Shown here: piece by piece, positions 35,099 through 48,400 of the stretch
Numbering within the stretch: the stretch's first letter is position 1
Layout: the number at the start of each line of letters is the position of its first letter
Assembly (NCBI GenBank): GCA_947579665.1
Contig: OX388349.1
Location: 21,236,459 to 21,300,458 of the forward strand
DNA from: Sympetrum striolatum
Taxonomy: Eukaryota; Arthropoda; Insecta; Odonata; Libellulidae
Direction of reading: 5' to 3'
DNA: 64,000 nucleotides
Made by a program: the position numbers and the translations under genes
The notes under the pieces: model-generated
Told to the model about the DNA's origin: nothing
Database searches by the model: none
The model's input: the letters and a program-made list of their open reading frames with translations, nothing else

Positions 35099-37246
35099 TT
35101 TATCATTTTATAATTAGGGTGAAGAAAAATGGAGTCATAAAGAAAGGAGAAAGAAGACTAAAAATAATATGTGAATTGCAAAAATCTAATTAAAGTGCTT
35201 AAGAAATTACTTAACAGAAATTAATTAATTGCACTCAAATTTACAGCATTCTACGACAATTACAAAGGAAAAAATCTGCACTGTAGGAAAACACCCTTAA
35301 TAAGAGGGAGCGAAAATCTGGTAAACCTACTAATAGTATTAGCTAAATCCTAAAGTTGATGTAAATTGATTGCTGAAACCCGAAAACAAAATATTAACAA
35401 TACAAATTAACTAAAAATGGTAGAAAGTTCCATAGCATTAATACACTAATATAATATATAGTAAAATATACAAAGAAACGGAAAAAATAATACAAAGAAG
35501 GGGGAAGATTGAAGAATAAATGGAGGAGTAATATGTTGTTCATAAGAAAGGAAGAGTATAACCGGGCTAAATTAATGGTAATAGAGAAATTATCCGGTGA
35601 TTATCAATACAATGGAAATTAGATACCGCGGCAGCGAGCATCGAAAGCTAATAACATCGAAGATTTAATGCAGGAATTAAAATCGATACTTAAAATGAGA
35701 AAAGTGAAGGAGTAAAAAGCTAAATAATACTTGGGGATACCGAAAAACACAGTGAGAGACACTTAATGGTGTAAGTATGATAAATTTTGTTATCAAATTA
35801 TCCTAAAGATGTCAATAACGCTAGAAAAAGAAACTTCGAGAAATTCTTATAGCTATGGAAATGGAGATGAGTATTCTTCTGACATGCTGTAGTGATAAAT
35901 ACAGCGTGAAAGAATTATCGTTCTTTGGGCATTACTAAAATAATACTATCATTTCATCGTGAATTTAAAACGGATTAAAAATTAGACAAATTAATTTCTA
36001 AACCACGTATAAGGAAACTTAACGAAAGTAATTCTTTAGTTTCCCTTTACATTTCCTCGATCTTAATGGACTTAATTAACTCACACTTTCTATCCCTCGC
36101 TTTCTGATTAGTCTCTCTCTAGCTTTGACTGTACTTCTCTAGGGAATGAAAACCTACATCTCCCGCAACTATCTTCCTCCTTCATTATTTCTTCCTTAAA
36201 TCATTTCTTCTCTCTGCAATATCTTCGTTGGACATCCTCTATTACTTAACCGAGTACGTCTCTCAACTAGCATAGATTTCGCTCTATTTTAAAATCTCAA
36301 TTTCCTAATTTATTGTCGTTTCACTCCCTGTCTCGTTTGGTTTCTCTTTCAGCATGTTTTCTAGCATCTGCGTCCGCTATTTTCTCCCCTGGTATCGAAT
36401 GTCTCTTTCATTTCCACGGACCATTTACTCCTGGTCTCCACCCCTATTCCTTATCTTTCTTTCCTCCTCATATGGTTTTATTCCGATTCATCATGTGCTA
36501 GGGCAAACGAAATCATATCATATACCGAATTATGCACGAACTTCTGCTTACAGGCAATTGAAAAAACCAACACTATCTCCGCTGAAGCTGGGCCTATACT
36601 TCCAAATACTAGAATACTCTATCCTCAATACTAATTCGGCACAAAATATTTCATATTGTTTATTTATAGAAAAGGCACTGCGCCCGCTCTTTTATTTGTA
36701 CATATTTTAGCTGTGCGATTTTTATGATTACTCGGCACATATTTTGCGATAATATGGGTATTTCTGATGAGCTGAGACCGAAAGCAAACATTTGAGAGAA
36801 CCAATTCAGAAAAGACTTAACTGAGGGAAGAAACATGCCTTCATATACCAACTTCTTTTCGAGTAGGAATAAGCTCCTCTTTTGATGTATTTGATGAATA
36901 AAAAGAAAATAGTGAAAAACGGGAGGAGAAAAAATAATGTATAAGAGTGGTAGATATTAAATAATAGCAAATAGATAATTAATAGCAGAAGGTTGGTTAT
37001 CAGAGACAAGGAGTAAAGATACATTCATTCTCAATAAACTTTTCTAAAGGTATTTGCCTGTTGCGAAATATGTATTTAATTTAAAACTTATGCATAAACA
37101 TTTTCTTATATTCGCGTATTTGTGCGCCGTTAAGTTTGATTCAACAAGTAAGCACGCCGTGAAAAAATAGTAGCTTTTAATAAATGTATTGCTACCAATT
37201 AACATATTTTTAAGATTGTATTTTAATATATAATTAATTAAATATT
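35099..37246. other. AT-rich non-coding stretch
   Basis: A pyrimidine-rich part at about 36,050-36,480 makes spurious F/S/L-rich frames. The rest is AT-rich. No gene is seen. Confidence 0.55.
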
Positions 37247-37429
37247 CCGGCCGCGGAGGCGAGTGGTTAGCATGGTTGAATGATAACGCTCCAACACCGA
37301 GGTCCCGGGTTCGAATCCCGGCTAACCGGAATTTTACTTTTAGGGGGTGGTCGTATGTGTTTGTGTATTTTTGTGTGTTTGTCATATATATTAAAACGGA
37401 TATAATTGGGGGAACCTGTTCCCGTTATG
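37247..37429 (+). mobile_element. tRNA-derived SINE (SINE C), full length
   Basis: The tRNA-like head (37,247-37,330) has box A text GGCGAGTGGTTAGCATGG, a perfect box B GGTTCGAATCC (37,308-37,318) in a CCGGG/CCCGG T-arm, and CCGG at both ends as the remains of an acceptor stem. The long stretch between the boxes recalls a class II (Leu/Ser) tRNA. A body of about 100 bp follows, with a T/G-rich stretch and GGGGGAACCTGTTCCC. TAATTAATTAA occurs just before the head (37,231-37,241) and just after the body (37,430-37,440), fitting an 11-bp target-site duplication, although the sequence is of low complexity. The head and body differ from SINEs A and B, so this is a separate family. Confidence 0.7.
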
Positions 37430-38875
37430 TAATTAATTAATCAGTCAATCAATCATAACTATTATCAGAAACAATTCCACTAGTACTTCGCAGTTCTTGT
37501 ACTCTGTTATGTCTAGCTATTTTATTGCTGATTAAACAATGAAATATTTTAATGATATTAAAATAATACCATTATTATAAAGTAGCAACTTAACGAGCAA
37601 AAGTAGCAAGGTCTGCAAAGTTTACGTTTCCTCATAATATGTAAAACTTTATTTACATCTTCATAGTTTAATAACATTTTCATTTCAATGTAAAAGGGCG
37701 AGATTTGAGGATAGTCATTGTTGACTGCTATTTTCGCTGCTCTCCCATTTCCTTCTTTTCGAACAACAGCATTTTCATCTCCCTCAGTCCATTCTTCTCT
37801 GTCCATCTCCTCCGATTCTTAATCCACTCCATCTTCCCCATTATCGCAATTTTCCTGCTGAAACAACCGTCCGTCGTGTCCTCCGCAAGAAAGGGAATCC
37901 CTGCGACACCCATTTCGCCGTTCTTTTATTTCTGTGATGAGAAAGCCAGAATGGTAATCACGGTGATGGGGGAATGGCTCGCGGATGAATGGGACTGCCA
38001 CCCAAAAGAGAAATGTGCATTTTCCAAGGGAAAATAGGTGCGTTTCTAAGGATACGTTAAGTATGTATGGGAGAAGATGTTTCAAATCCTGTAACGTTTT
38101 AACATTAATTAAGATTTAAAGATTCTATTTTTTGTCGTTTTATTTTGTGTAAGATGTTTAAGATTTTTCCTTATCATTATAAGGCATGAAATTATTGTTA
38201 AAAGTAGTGAAAAGAAAGAAGAAAGAAATAGAACTTCACATAGATGATCTAATTACATACATCAACCCTGAGAGTTACAATCAAATCAGAATTCGCAGAC
38301 AGGATATTAAACTGCACCTAGTTAAAAGTATAAATGTGACCATTTGATTTTTTATACAATAAAAAAGTAAAAACGTTCGTAAATAAATCCGAATTAATTA
38401 GAATACTACCGTTGGTCAGTTAATGGTAAAATATTTGCCCTATTTCCGGTATCTCCTACTGTAATGGATAAAATTAACAGAGAGATAAATAATGGTGATA
38501 ATGAATCTCTTCTTACGAGAGATGCATAATATAAGTAGGAACTTCAGTAATTCTTTACGATTTTGAAACAAACGTTTCCACATAATACCAAATAATAAAT
38601 ACCCCGATCAGCGGCAAAGTTCAACAATATTGATACGTCTGCAACGATCAACCGATACTCTATTCTAAAATGTTGCGATGAGGTATTGTGGGTATTCTTT
38701 AATTGAATTCGATACATCGAACATTATATTAGTTAATCGCAAATTTAGCTATCAAAATTATTTCTAAATCTTGTAAAAATACAGCTACTGCCTGTACTTA
38801 TACCATACTTAAATTCATTTGGGACTGATTACGTAACCTAATTAATTAAAGTGTACTCTATAACTAACTTCATAT
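37430..38875. other. AT-rich non-coding stretch
   Basis: A GC-richer patch (37,700-38,040) gives overlapping frames on both strands without coding character. A weak LINE-end-like string, GGGCGAGATTTGAGGA, occurs at about 37,696. CGATA motifs appear at 38,652 and 38,710 ahead of the array that follows. Confidence 0.5.
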
Positions 38876-39125
38876 AAATCTTCCAAAAAGCGAATCATCG
38901 ATACATCAAAACATGATTATATCTTTCGATACATCGAGCATTAACGTTGTCATCGATACATTGAGGATAAATAGGGTTCGATACATCCAATATTCACCAA
39001 AATCTTCACAAAAATCGAATCATCGATACACCAAAACTTGAGTATAACTTTCGATATATCGAGCATTAACCTTATCATCGATAAATCGAAAATAAATAGA
39101 ATTCGATACATCGAATACGGCTTAG
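38876..39125. repeat. 125-bp tandem duplication carrying a phased CGATA array
   Basis: Two units are offset by exactly 125 bp at three anchors: GAATCATCGATAC 38,892/39,017, TCGAGCATTAAC 38,934/39,059 and TTCGATACATC 38,977/39,102. Eight CGATA motifs lie at 38,899, 38,927, 38,954, 38,979, 39,024, 39,052, 39,079 and 39,104, spaced 28, 27 and 25 bp in each unit. The motifs alternate between TCATCGATACA and TTCGATACAT contexts, suggesting an older internal duplication. A further similar copy (TTCGATACATCGAACAT) lies at 38,708. Clustered CGATA is the known target of Drosophila BEAF-32 and overlaps the DREF site TATCGATA. A boundary or promoter-proximal role is inference. Confidence 0.7.
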
Positions 39126-42100
39126 ACCAACCGCAGTTTCAAAGCTCTGAGGGACGAATTCTAGAGCCTAAAAAAGAGTCTCCCATCGCTCCTACTTTCG
39201 GTCCATGGGACCGCGTGGCCGCAGAGAGAGAGATCACTTTCTTTCCCCCTCCATCCGTCTCCCCCCTCCCCTTTGGCTCACTTTTCTGATGGATTAACTC
39301 CGCGGGTTCATTTGCGGATTTTTCCTCCGCAAAAGCGATGGCGCTGTCTCGATTGGGCCGCGGGGCAGGAGGAACTAATTTGCTCCTTCTTCCTCTTTTC
39401 TTTCGGACTTGGTAGTTAGCGCATCGACCGCCTTGGCACACATTGTTATCGCTCTCAATTGTTATTCTTTTTGCCCGCAAATGGGGGGAGGAGAATGAAA
39501 GGACACCAAGGTGAACCCTAGGACGGTCGGAGGGAGCTCGGAACGTTGGGGAAAAAACGGGGATCCGAGTGCGTCAAGCGATTTTCAACTTTTTTATCCG
39601 GGATAAGTAATTTCTCGTATTCTCCCAGCCCTCGGCGGGCGACTATGTGGAAGGGGGAGGGAGAAAGATTTTCATTACTCTTAATCAGTAAGGCATTGTG
39701 CCTCTCGTTACGACCGACCTGGGTCTTTTGATTAGGAGGCGTTTTCCCTCGGTCTAAAAAAATTGAGGGAGAGGGAAGAAGCCATTTGGCTAACTAGGGA
39801 CAGAGGGTGTTTTTGTTCTTGGGAGGCCATTACCAGGGAGACAGATTAGAGTTAACCAGTTTGATTGTTTTGGCTGATGTGGACGATCGTGGGAGGAATT
39901 GTCTCTTTACTCTTTCTCTAGAAAAGAAAGGGGGACGAAGAATATCGGGGCGAATTAGTTTCCGACATAATACGGCCTTTTGAATAATTAATCCCGCGGA
40001 TTGTTATAGTTGGGAAATATCGAGGGATTCGAGGAGAACAATTGAACGTGTAATGGATGAAAGAAAGGCGTAATCGTAGACAAAGCGATTTATGCGGGTG
40101 TTTTCTTTATTAAGCTCCGTTAAAGACAAAAAAGAAATAAAGTTAATTCCAAATGAAAATTGACCTTTGTAAAAACATCGACGAGGTTTAAGCTGTGCAG
40201 ACTTTCCTAATAGCATTGCTACCCTAAAAATACATTTATAATCGAATATTTATTTTTAGCTCTTTTCTAAATTGATACAAGTGGTTCTTACGTACTTTAA
40301 AAGTCTCACTATTGCAATTCTCTAATCATTCGTAATAAGAAGGTTTAAGAAGGATGCTTTGACGGCGGGATATGTCAATTAAGAAAACTTAATTCCACGA
40401 AACGTCTTTAAGAAACAGCTACAGTCCAGTAGATATTTCAAACCAACCAAAAGAAATTTTAACAGCAAAAGTATTCACAAAATTCCTTGAAAAATTCGCA
40501 TAACAAATCAAAGTATAAACGTGTATACTTTTAATGTCAGCAAATTTTCTATAACGTAACAAATATTCGACTATAATCAATGAATTTATGTATACCACCA
40601 CTACATTTCAGGAGGAGTAGCAATCGCTTCATTAATTTCGAAAGTGAACTGAGGCTCAGAGATAAAATTTTTTTCTAATGATATCCTTGTTTATCATCCC
40701 TTATTCAAAATGCCAGAATAATCCTCATTTTTGGATAAGTGGTCCCCTCAGGGTAGTTTTCTTCTGTGGCTTCTTTAAGGAGGGTTGATCGTAAATGAGG
40801 CGGTGATTTGGATTTTCCTCCGTATTTTATAGTAATGAGCAAACATGGAAAATTAAATTATAACTCATCTAAAATTTTCAGTTCTAAGGAATTAAATCTC
40901 TATCTTTAAATGACATTAAATGTTGCTAATTAATAAACATAAATTGTATCAAATGTAGCCAGGTTTTCCTCCCAATGGCATTTATTTTTTCCTTCCAGGA
41001 ATCATTTAAAGAAATCAAATGTAACAGATTCTTAGTTGATTCAAATTAAACTACTCTACTCATAAAAAAGTGAAAAATAAAACTTTTTTCGATATGGTAC
41101 CACGGAAGGTATTTATTCAATAGGAATCATGAAGACTCTTCAAAATTTATAAAATGAAAAGTTTGTAAAAATGAGGCAACTAGAATTTAGTCTTACTTCC
41201 TCCATACTTTCAAGGAGAAGAGAAAGAAGTGAGAAACAAACACTACGTTGGCTCTCTAATTAAATTACTAAATTCCTCAAAATAGTTCCCTACATATTTC
41301 TCTTCCAGATATTATAGCATGATTTTCCCCTTCATTTTCCTCAAAAGACTAACTATTTACCTACAGTACGTTCTACTAACCGTAGTCTATTTAGCGCTAA
41401 CTAAGATTATCCCAAAACCTACGCAAGTTGGTACGGTAATCTATTCTACGTTCACAGTAATACCCAACAAGCCGCATTTCGGCGTGTGGCAGGGGGGCTA
41501 ATCCCATCAATTAAGCATTAATGAAACAAAGAAGAGCCCAATCTACTTCCCCTACTAGCAGCACAAACACCCAATAGATAAGCTCTTCGACTTCCAACCT
41601 ATAAAGAAAGCACTCCAGTTTCTCCTTTCGCCCTCATTTTTTATTTTAATTCCCGTAAGCATCGAGAGAGGGCCTCGAGGAGCATCAGGCGTTAATGGCG
41701 TGCAACCCCTTCCCGCGCGCTGATCTTCATTTATTTTTAACGCAGAGCATCACGGATCCTCGCTGGTGCGCGCGATATATACGTGTTTGAAAAAAAGAGT
41801 AGCCCTCCTGCCCCTAGCCCTTAGGCTTCTCCCGCTGCCGCAATCTTTCTCGTCACCTAATTGGCTGGGATATTTATGACTTCCCCATGTCCTCTCCCCT
41901 CTTAAAAATCCCAGCTCTTGCTAAAGGCGGCCAGGGAAGAAAATGCTTGCGAATTCCCTGCCAATTAGCGCGGAAGTCAAATGCTTCATAGCGAGCCCTC
42001 TCCCGAACTTGGGTACCTCATCCCCTCGATGCCTCACCCCCCTATCGCAAAGTTCGCCCTCCCAAAAGCATCTCGCGCCGCTTCCAACGGAGATTCCGTA

Positions 42101-45056
42101 CCCAAATGTGCTTCATACGCTAAGGTTTTCCTTGTGAAACGTTCTAATCGAAACCTCTCTGCTATCGATTGATGATGTCCTTATCGATTATTTCGGTAAT
42201 CGATCAAATCCTATGATGTATATATCGGTGTATACCATCTCATGAGATAAAGAATCGTAAGTTCATGAGAAAAATAGCTTCGAACAAACTTGCGCAAAAT
42301 CTGGATGCACAAGAATGGTCAAACATGAACGCAGTCTACTTTATGGGCATTAGGAACAAAATTGTTCTGTTTTACATATTTTAAATTGTACATTATCGCG
42401 ATTTTATTTCTTTCTATGTAACTGTATCTTATCTTATTTGTACATACTGAGGCTTACAAAACTCAATTTTGCCGAATTAAGTCATTATCTGTCTGTCTTT
42501 TACTCTGCAAATAGGGTGACTGACGTGAAAAACCACGATTTCGACTGAATCTTTATGAAGAATCAATCACTCCAAGTATTGGTTAAAAAAATCGTTTCTT
42601 AAAGCGAGAAAGATTGATATATAAGCACAACTTTCGTATTAAATGACAAAGAAAGATAAAACTTCTAATATCCAAATCGTAAGCAGTTCACAAAAATGTT
42701 GGTTGAAATGAGAAGCGAGATAAAGCGTTGATTTGAATGACAACTATCTAATAATCTTTTATCAACCACCACCAAGAGAGTTAAGATAAGAAGAGAAATC
42801 ATTACGCATTTGGAAGAATTAAAACTCCTAAGAATTTGAATGAGATGTGAAACCATTTTTTAACAAATCCAGTCAAATATTTATGTTTCACTGGGTATTT
42901 CAAGGGATTCCACAGCGTGAAAAGCATATAACTAAAGGGCCATTGAAAATTATGTAATATCATGTAAGATAAAATTAATTACATGATGAAACCAAACTTT
43001 ATGATGAATAAGATTTGTTCCCCAATTCCTTCTTCAGCTATACTTTTGCCCAATTTAAAATTTGGTAACAATCTTAAGAGTACCTATACCTGTCACAGGA
43101 TCGTTTATCCACTGCTGAAAAGTATCGCAACATTGAAAAGATGAGTATTCTCGTTAAGATGCAGATTTTAATTATTGAGGGGAGGGAGAGATCAGCGGGA
43201 GAGGCAGAGATGGAGAGTGCTCTAGGTCATACGCAGAGCAATTAGATGATGGCGGAGGAATCACTCCCGCATGAATGGAATCATCTCAATTGGATAACTA
43301 ATCCGAGCAAATTAATTAAGTTCGATTCACGTTGAGTTTTTATTTTATCATAGCTGTGGAACATCCATCGATGTTAAAAATTTTCGCAATCGGAAAGATT
43401 ATACGAGTAGTTCATCCCAATGAACGTTTATCTTTGCGTTTCATTTCTTAAATTTTCTTCAAGAAACTTGAGTTTTAGAAATTCATCGTATTGAAATTCG
43501 AAATAACGGACTTGTAAATCTTATTATCTCTTTTAATTCTATCTCAACAAGTGTGAAAATAAAAAGGTTTTATAATGTATAATATTTAATCCACAAAAAT
43601 GTATGAACATATTCTATCCGCAGGTAATTACCATTACATTAATATTATAGTACTGTAAATGTATATTCAACTGAAAGACATCGATGATTCTAAAAGTCAT
43701 TTTCTTAAAAATGAGGATCATTGAAAGACCCCTGATGAAATAAATGTCTGCAGAAAGTGGGCAGATTTTCAAACTAAACACAACCAATGAGTCGGAAGCC
43801 ATGTGTCTTGCAATTCACATGATTATAAATGACTTATATTACCTACGTAGAGAAAATATTTGTTAGAACTAAGCCTATGATTGATTACGCTAACGAGAAA
43901 TTCATAATTCAGAGCCCAAATTCATAATTCAGAGTCCAACTTAAAACAAAATGCAAATGAGAGACGAAATTCATTCCTTTCATATCATTGCTAATGATGT
44001 AATAACGTAACTTAATTTATTGATACCATCAACAATCCTCCTTTCTGCGCTGAGCTGCATTATCTGAATTCACTAATGAGGCCCGCATGAAAGTAAGCTG
44101 TACCCTCTTTAGCCTACTTCTTGTTCTCACGAAATTACTAGTCATCAACAGAATTAATTTTTTACAAACCGACTCCGTGCCCATCTCCCTAATTAACTCA
44201 TTGAAATCCCTCTTTAATTAGTGGAAAGCCTCCCAGAAAATTGCTGCCAGAGAGAGAGAGATGGCCATAGAAAATTCTTTTCGACCTCCATGGAAGTATC
44301 CGCCTAATTATTACATATGTGTTAATGATCTTGATCAGCCTCTTCGTAATAAATAAAATTTTCATCGATGAAAACGTCAGAAGATTAAATCCCCTATTTT
44401 AATCACCCAAATTCCTAATATATTAATGCTTATTTTTCGTTCAAATACCGGTTTGATAATTGGGAAAGTAGAATTTTGAACTCTAAAGAATCTTAGAAGA
44501 GAGAAAATCCGGTTTTTTTTTGAGATTCAATATAAGTAAACGTGAAATAAATGATTTCTCTTTCATAAAAAGATGAAAAACCCCGGAATGAGTTTAGATG
44601 CGTAAGATATCAAAGAAGAACTCGAAAAGAAAGAAAAATATATTAGCCCCTTAAACCAATCCTTTAGCGTATATGTAATTTTCTCTGAGCAATTCATATG
44701 TGGATCGAGGAAATAGTTAACGGTGGTATTGATATATGATGCTATATAGATGACGATAGCTAATGAACGAGCTCCCGCATCTCGCAAAGATTAATTGGTC
44801 AAAGGTACTCCGAGGAGATACAATACTGCAAACAGCACATAGTGATATTCTCATTTATCATCTGCGCTGAAACTTGAAGCTCTAAATGCATCTCGGAAGT
44901 ACTAATTTGACTTGAAGCATTCCATCCAATCAAATTAATTAAGAATCTAAGTAACGGATGCAAATATTAGTAAAAATAGACGAATAAATACAATAAAAAC
45001 AAAATGCGCATATTTACGAATATTGAAGATTTAATCCTTTCCTTAGACAATTTCAT
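39126..45056. other. non-coding stretch with GC-richer islands
   Basis: A GC-richer block at 39,130-39,960 and another at 41,640-42,150 sit in AT-rich DNA. Three ATCGAT sites cluster at 42,163-42,204. GA-rich runs occur at 39,220 and 44,250. No supportable gene was found. Confidence 0.5.
43899..43938. repeat. 20-bp tandem duplication
   Basis: The unit AATTCATAATTCAGAG followed by CCCA or TCCA occurs twice in a row with one substitution. Confidence 0.7.
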
Positions 45057-45189
45057 TAGTAGATGGTACATCTGGAAGCTGAAAGCTCTTGGTGGGGGCA
45101 GCTAAATGATTTAACAAACTGTACGCATTTTTTAATGTTTCTGCAACAGTAGCTAAAGGATATTTCGGCTTACTCTTAGAAACCAACGC

Positions 45190-45453
45190 ATGACAACTTC
45201 CGTAAAATTAAAAGTACCAATTGAAATTTCATTTTTTAATCGAAGAAGAAATAAAAGATTTACTTTCCGCAGAATTCATTTATGCGACTATGGTTACGGT
45301 GCAACTATACACCATCATCAGCCTGATGGTAGTGTAAAATTGCACCGAACCCATGGTAACATACGTAAACAAAACGCAAAGCAACCAAATGCTAAAGAAT
45401 TTGAATCGTTTATGAAAGTTATAGCAACAGTATTTACGCTACTACAAAAATGA
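45190..45453 (+). CDS. unidentified candidate coding fragment (87 codons)
   Basis: The frame is open from 45,057; the first ATG is at 45,190 and the stop TGA at 45,451-45,453. The product is not recognised. It is basic, with a cluster FNRRRNKRFTFRR, then CDYGYGATIHHHQPDGSVKL and a KQNAKQPNAKEFESF segment. A splice-acceptor-like TTTACTTTCCGCAG lies inside at about 45,269, so the coding part, if real, may start there. Glycine, histidine and proline codons ending in A or T look different from the AT-noise frames around it and could be an old gene or element fragment. Chance is a strong alternative. Confidence 0.22.
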   Translation: MTTSVKLKVPIEISFFNRRRNKRFTFRRIHLCDYGYGATIHHHQPDGSVKLHRTHGNIRKQNAKQPNAKEFESFMKVIATVFTLLQK

Positions 45454-48400
45454 ACAAGAAGACACCAAACTGATATCATCCCAACTGAGCCTGCCAAGGC
45501 AAAGCAACTGCATAAACCTCGGAACCATTTCCAAAGGAAACCAATAAGTGGAATTTCAACTCTCACTGGCCTCCGATTACAATATCCCCACAACGGGAGC
45601 GTAAAAGAAAGAGGAATTAATCGGAAACAACGTCGGCGCCAACCACATTTTACGTCCCAAGATCGCATTCCGCCCTAAGACAGAATTTAGAGTGAAAGGA
45701 GAGGAAACGCGGAATAAAAAAATTGGTAAGGGGGATAAAAGGGTCTGATGGGGGCAGCGGGAACCCTGAGGAGATAAAAAGATCCCGTGGTGGAGGGGTT
45801 CGCCCATCTGCCCTTACATAAGGCATTGTGTGGGAGTGATTGAAAAGACTGGAATATGGATTCCCTCGCAGGGAAAAGCGAGAAATTGCGAGGGACCGGG
45901 AGTGTTACGGGCGCAACTTGCAGCTACGAAGGATTTGCGAACGACGCATCTCGGAGAGAAATGCTAAACTATGCGTGTTGCATTGTTCTCCATGTGGAAA
46001 ATAAACATGACCTCCTGAACCGATGAAACCTATCCTGCATGTACTCGAATGGGCAGTGCAACTAGTTCCCTTCTCCTCTCTGAGGCATATCAAATCGAAA
46101 TTGCATTCGAAACTGACTAAAGAGGTTATCAAGTTTAGAAAACATCTTTAAATATTGAGGAGAATACACCGATTTATTTTTATAATATGTTACTCTCATT
46201 GCGAAATCTTATCGATCAAAAATGTTGCTATTAGAAAATAATGTGGATTGAAAATACTTATTTTATAAGAGCTGTTTACCGAGAGCCTTTGAATACCAAT
46301 TAAAATAATTAATTTAATGAAACTGAGATTTCGAGGAAAGATCACACAGGATGTTATCGGTCTCAAATGAATAGCTAATTTCATCAAAACTAATCACAGT
46401 TAGATCCTGGCTGTTACTTCTTTACAGCTCTATATAATCTATGTAGATTTTGGTAATTTGTTTGTTTTAAAGTCATTTTTAGTGATCTATTCATTGAATA
46501 TTTACGTTTATCACATAGTAGGATTACTGATGGCAGTCTCTGTTGTGGAACTTCAAAGACTTATTTAATGCGAATATAATAAATAAGGATTGGATCAGAT
46601 AGACCTCCTGAGAAAGCGTTGTTTGGTTGAAGTCCAATATAATGGGAGTAAAAACGAGGTTAAGTTTACAATTTCTGAAGGGATTCTGTATTAATGTGAT
46701 ACTTGACAAATAATGATAATTAGACCTGAAATCAAAATCGTTACCCATAACTTTGTTAAGTAATGTAACATTAATGATGCTGTGATATCCGTAAACACTC
46801 CTGCCAGTAGAGTAAAAACGTATCAATCCTAGAATACATACCAAATAACTAACTTTCTACTAGCAAGATAGAATGGGCTAACAGTACTAGCTAATGTTAG
46901 TTCTGAATATGTCCAGGGTCACTCTTTCGCAGATGCAACACTCCTCCTAAACAAATCAACCCATTCGTTTCTTCACCAATCGAAGTTGAATAAACCAAAC
47001 ACGTTGAAAGGTAGACGATTGGAGTCTTCGCGATATCAAGAGGAAGGCGATTTCCCCAATTTTTAACCCCATCCCCTCCCCTCTCAGAAACTACAATGAA
47101 ACAGATGTTATCGAAACGTGGCAGGGAAAAAACTCCCCGAAGCGGCCTTATTGATTCGGAGGAGGCAAGCGATATCAGACATAAAATATTAACTCCGCAA
47201 TAGCAAAATATCCGATCTTTTTTTTCGGGAGCTCTCTCCGAAAGCAATCTTCTTTCTTCTCACACACCAATCGGATGGCCGAGAGATACATCAGCCCTTC
47301 GAATTCCTTCTTCCCTTTTATTTAGGCACCGGTCTACTTTGTCGGACCTCCGCGAGATCCAAATGCATATTTGAGTCCGTCTTTCCTCTTATGGAGGGGA
47401 AATCGGAATTGCTTTCCTTCGGATACAGCCTCCGAGGCCAGCTGATTGATTCGGGATGGAAAAACATTCGGGGGGCGGATTGCCATATGCGCCCCCTCAA
47501 CAAAAACTCCTTCTTCCTCCCAAGGAGAAGGTGCCGCTTAGCGCTCGTATGGAGTTATTGTTTTCCTTCCGTGGCTTTGCCCAAACCTGCGGAGGATTAG
47601 CGAATAGATAGCTGGGTAAATTGTACCTTTGTTGAAACTCCATAATATTGTAATAAGTAAAATCCTACTACTAATGAGTTCCACCTAAATAAAAATATAC
47701 CTTCCTTAAGAAATTTACAACAGAGTATTTCATCGATTTAAATTAAGCCAAAATCGTAACATACATATTTCCGCGCGGTATTCCACTATGCTATGCTACT
47801 CCAGCTATTATCATGCATAATAGTAGTAATTTTAATACTTTTCGTCATCTTAAAAAATATTTTCATTTTAAATGATAAAACTATTTCCTAATTCTACCTC
47901 TGAAACATAACATATTGCAAGATTAGATTCGTTGAAAGAGTTTTAAGCATTTTCTTAAGATTTAATGAGTACGTAAAGTATGGGAAGACAACGGAACAAG
48001 ACTTTTAATGAATTAGTCGTTTGAGAAACAGAGGACATTAATAAATAACTTTTCATTGATTCCAGGAACTAGCGAAAATGCAGGTACGGAACAACGGCAA
48101 AGACGGCTTTGGGAATGATTTTGAACCCTTAATTTATTAACTTTTTCCAAAGGTATTTCACCCCACTTCTTGAGAGAAAGTGATAATTTTTCTCTATAAG
48201 CCTTTAGTTGTAAAGATAAATTTCCTCTAACTAAATATTTCATACGATTTCTCAGTATTTTCCGTACTGAAAACATTGCGATACTGACGTAGGGAGTTAC
48301 GTAAAATATAGGCCGATTCAATCCTATATATGTTAATTAAAAGCCAAGCAACAACATAACTAAAATAATAAATAATTAAGAAGGCATAAATACACAATAA

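Noticed and set aside
37693..37718. GGGCGAGATTTGAGGA as another LINE end
   Set aside because: The match is limited to the shortest core, with no AATAAA or tail.
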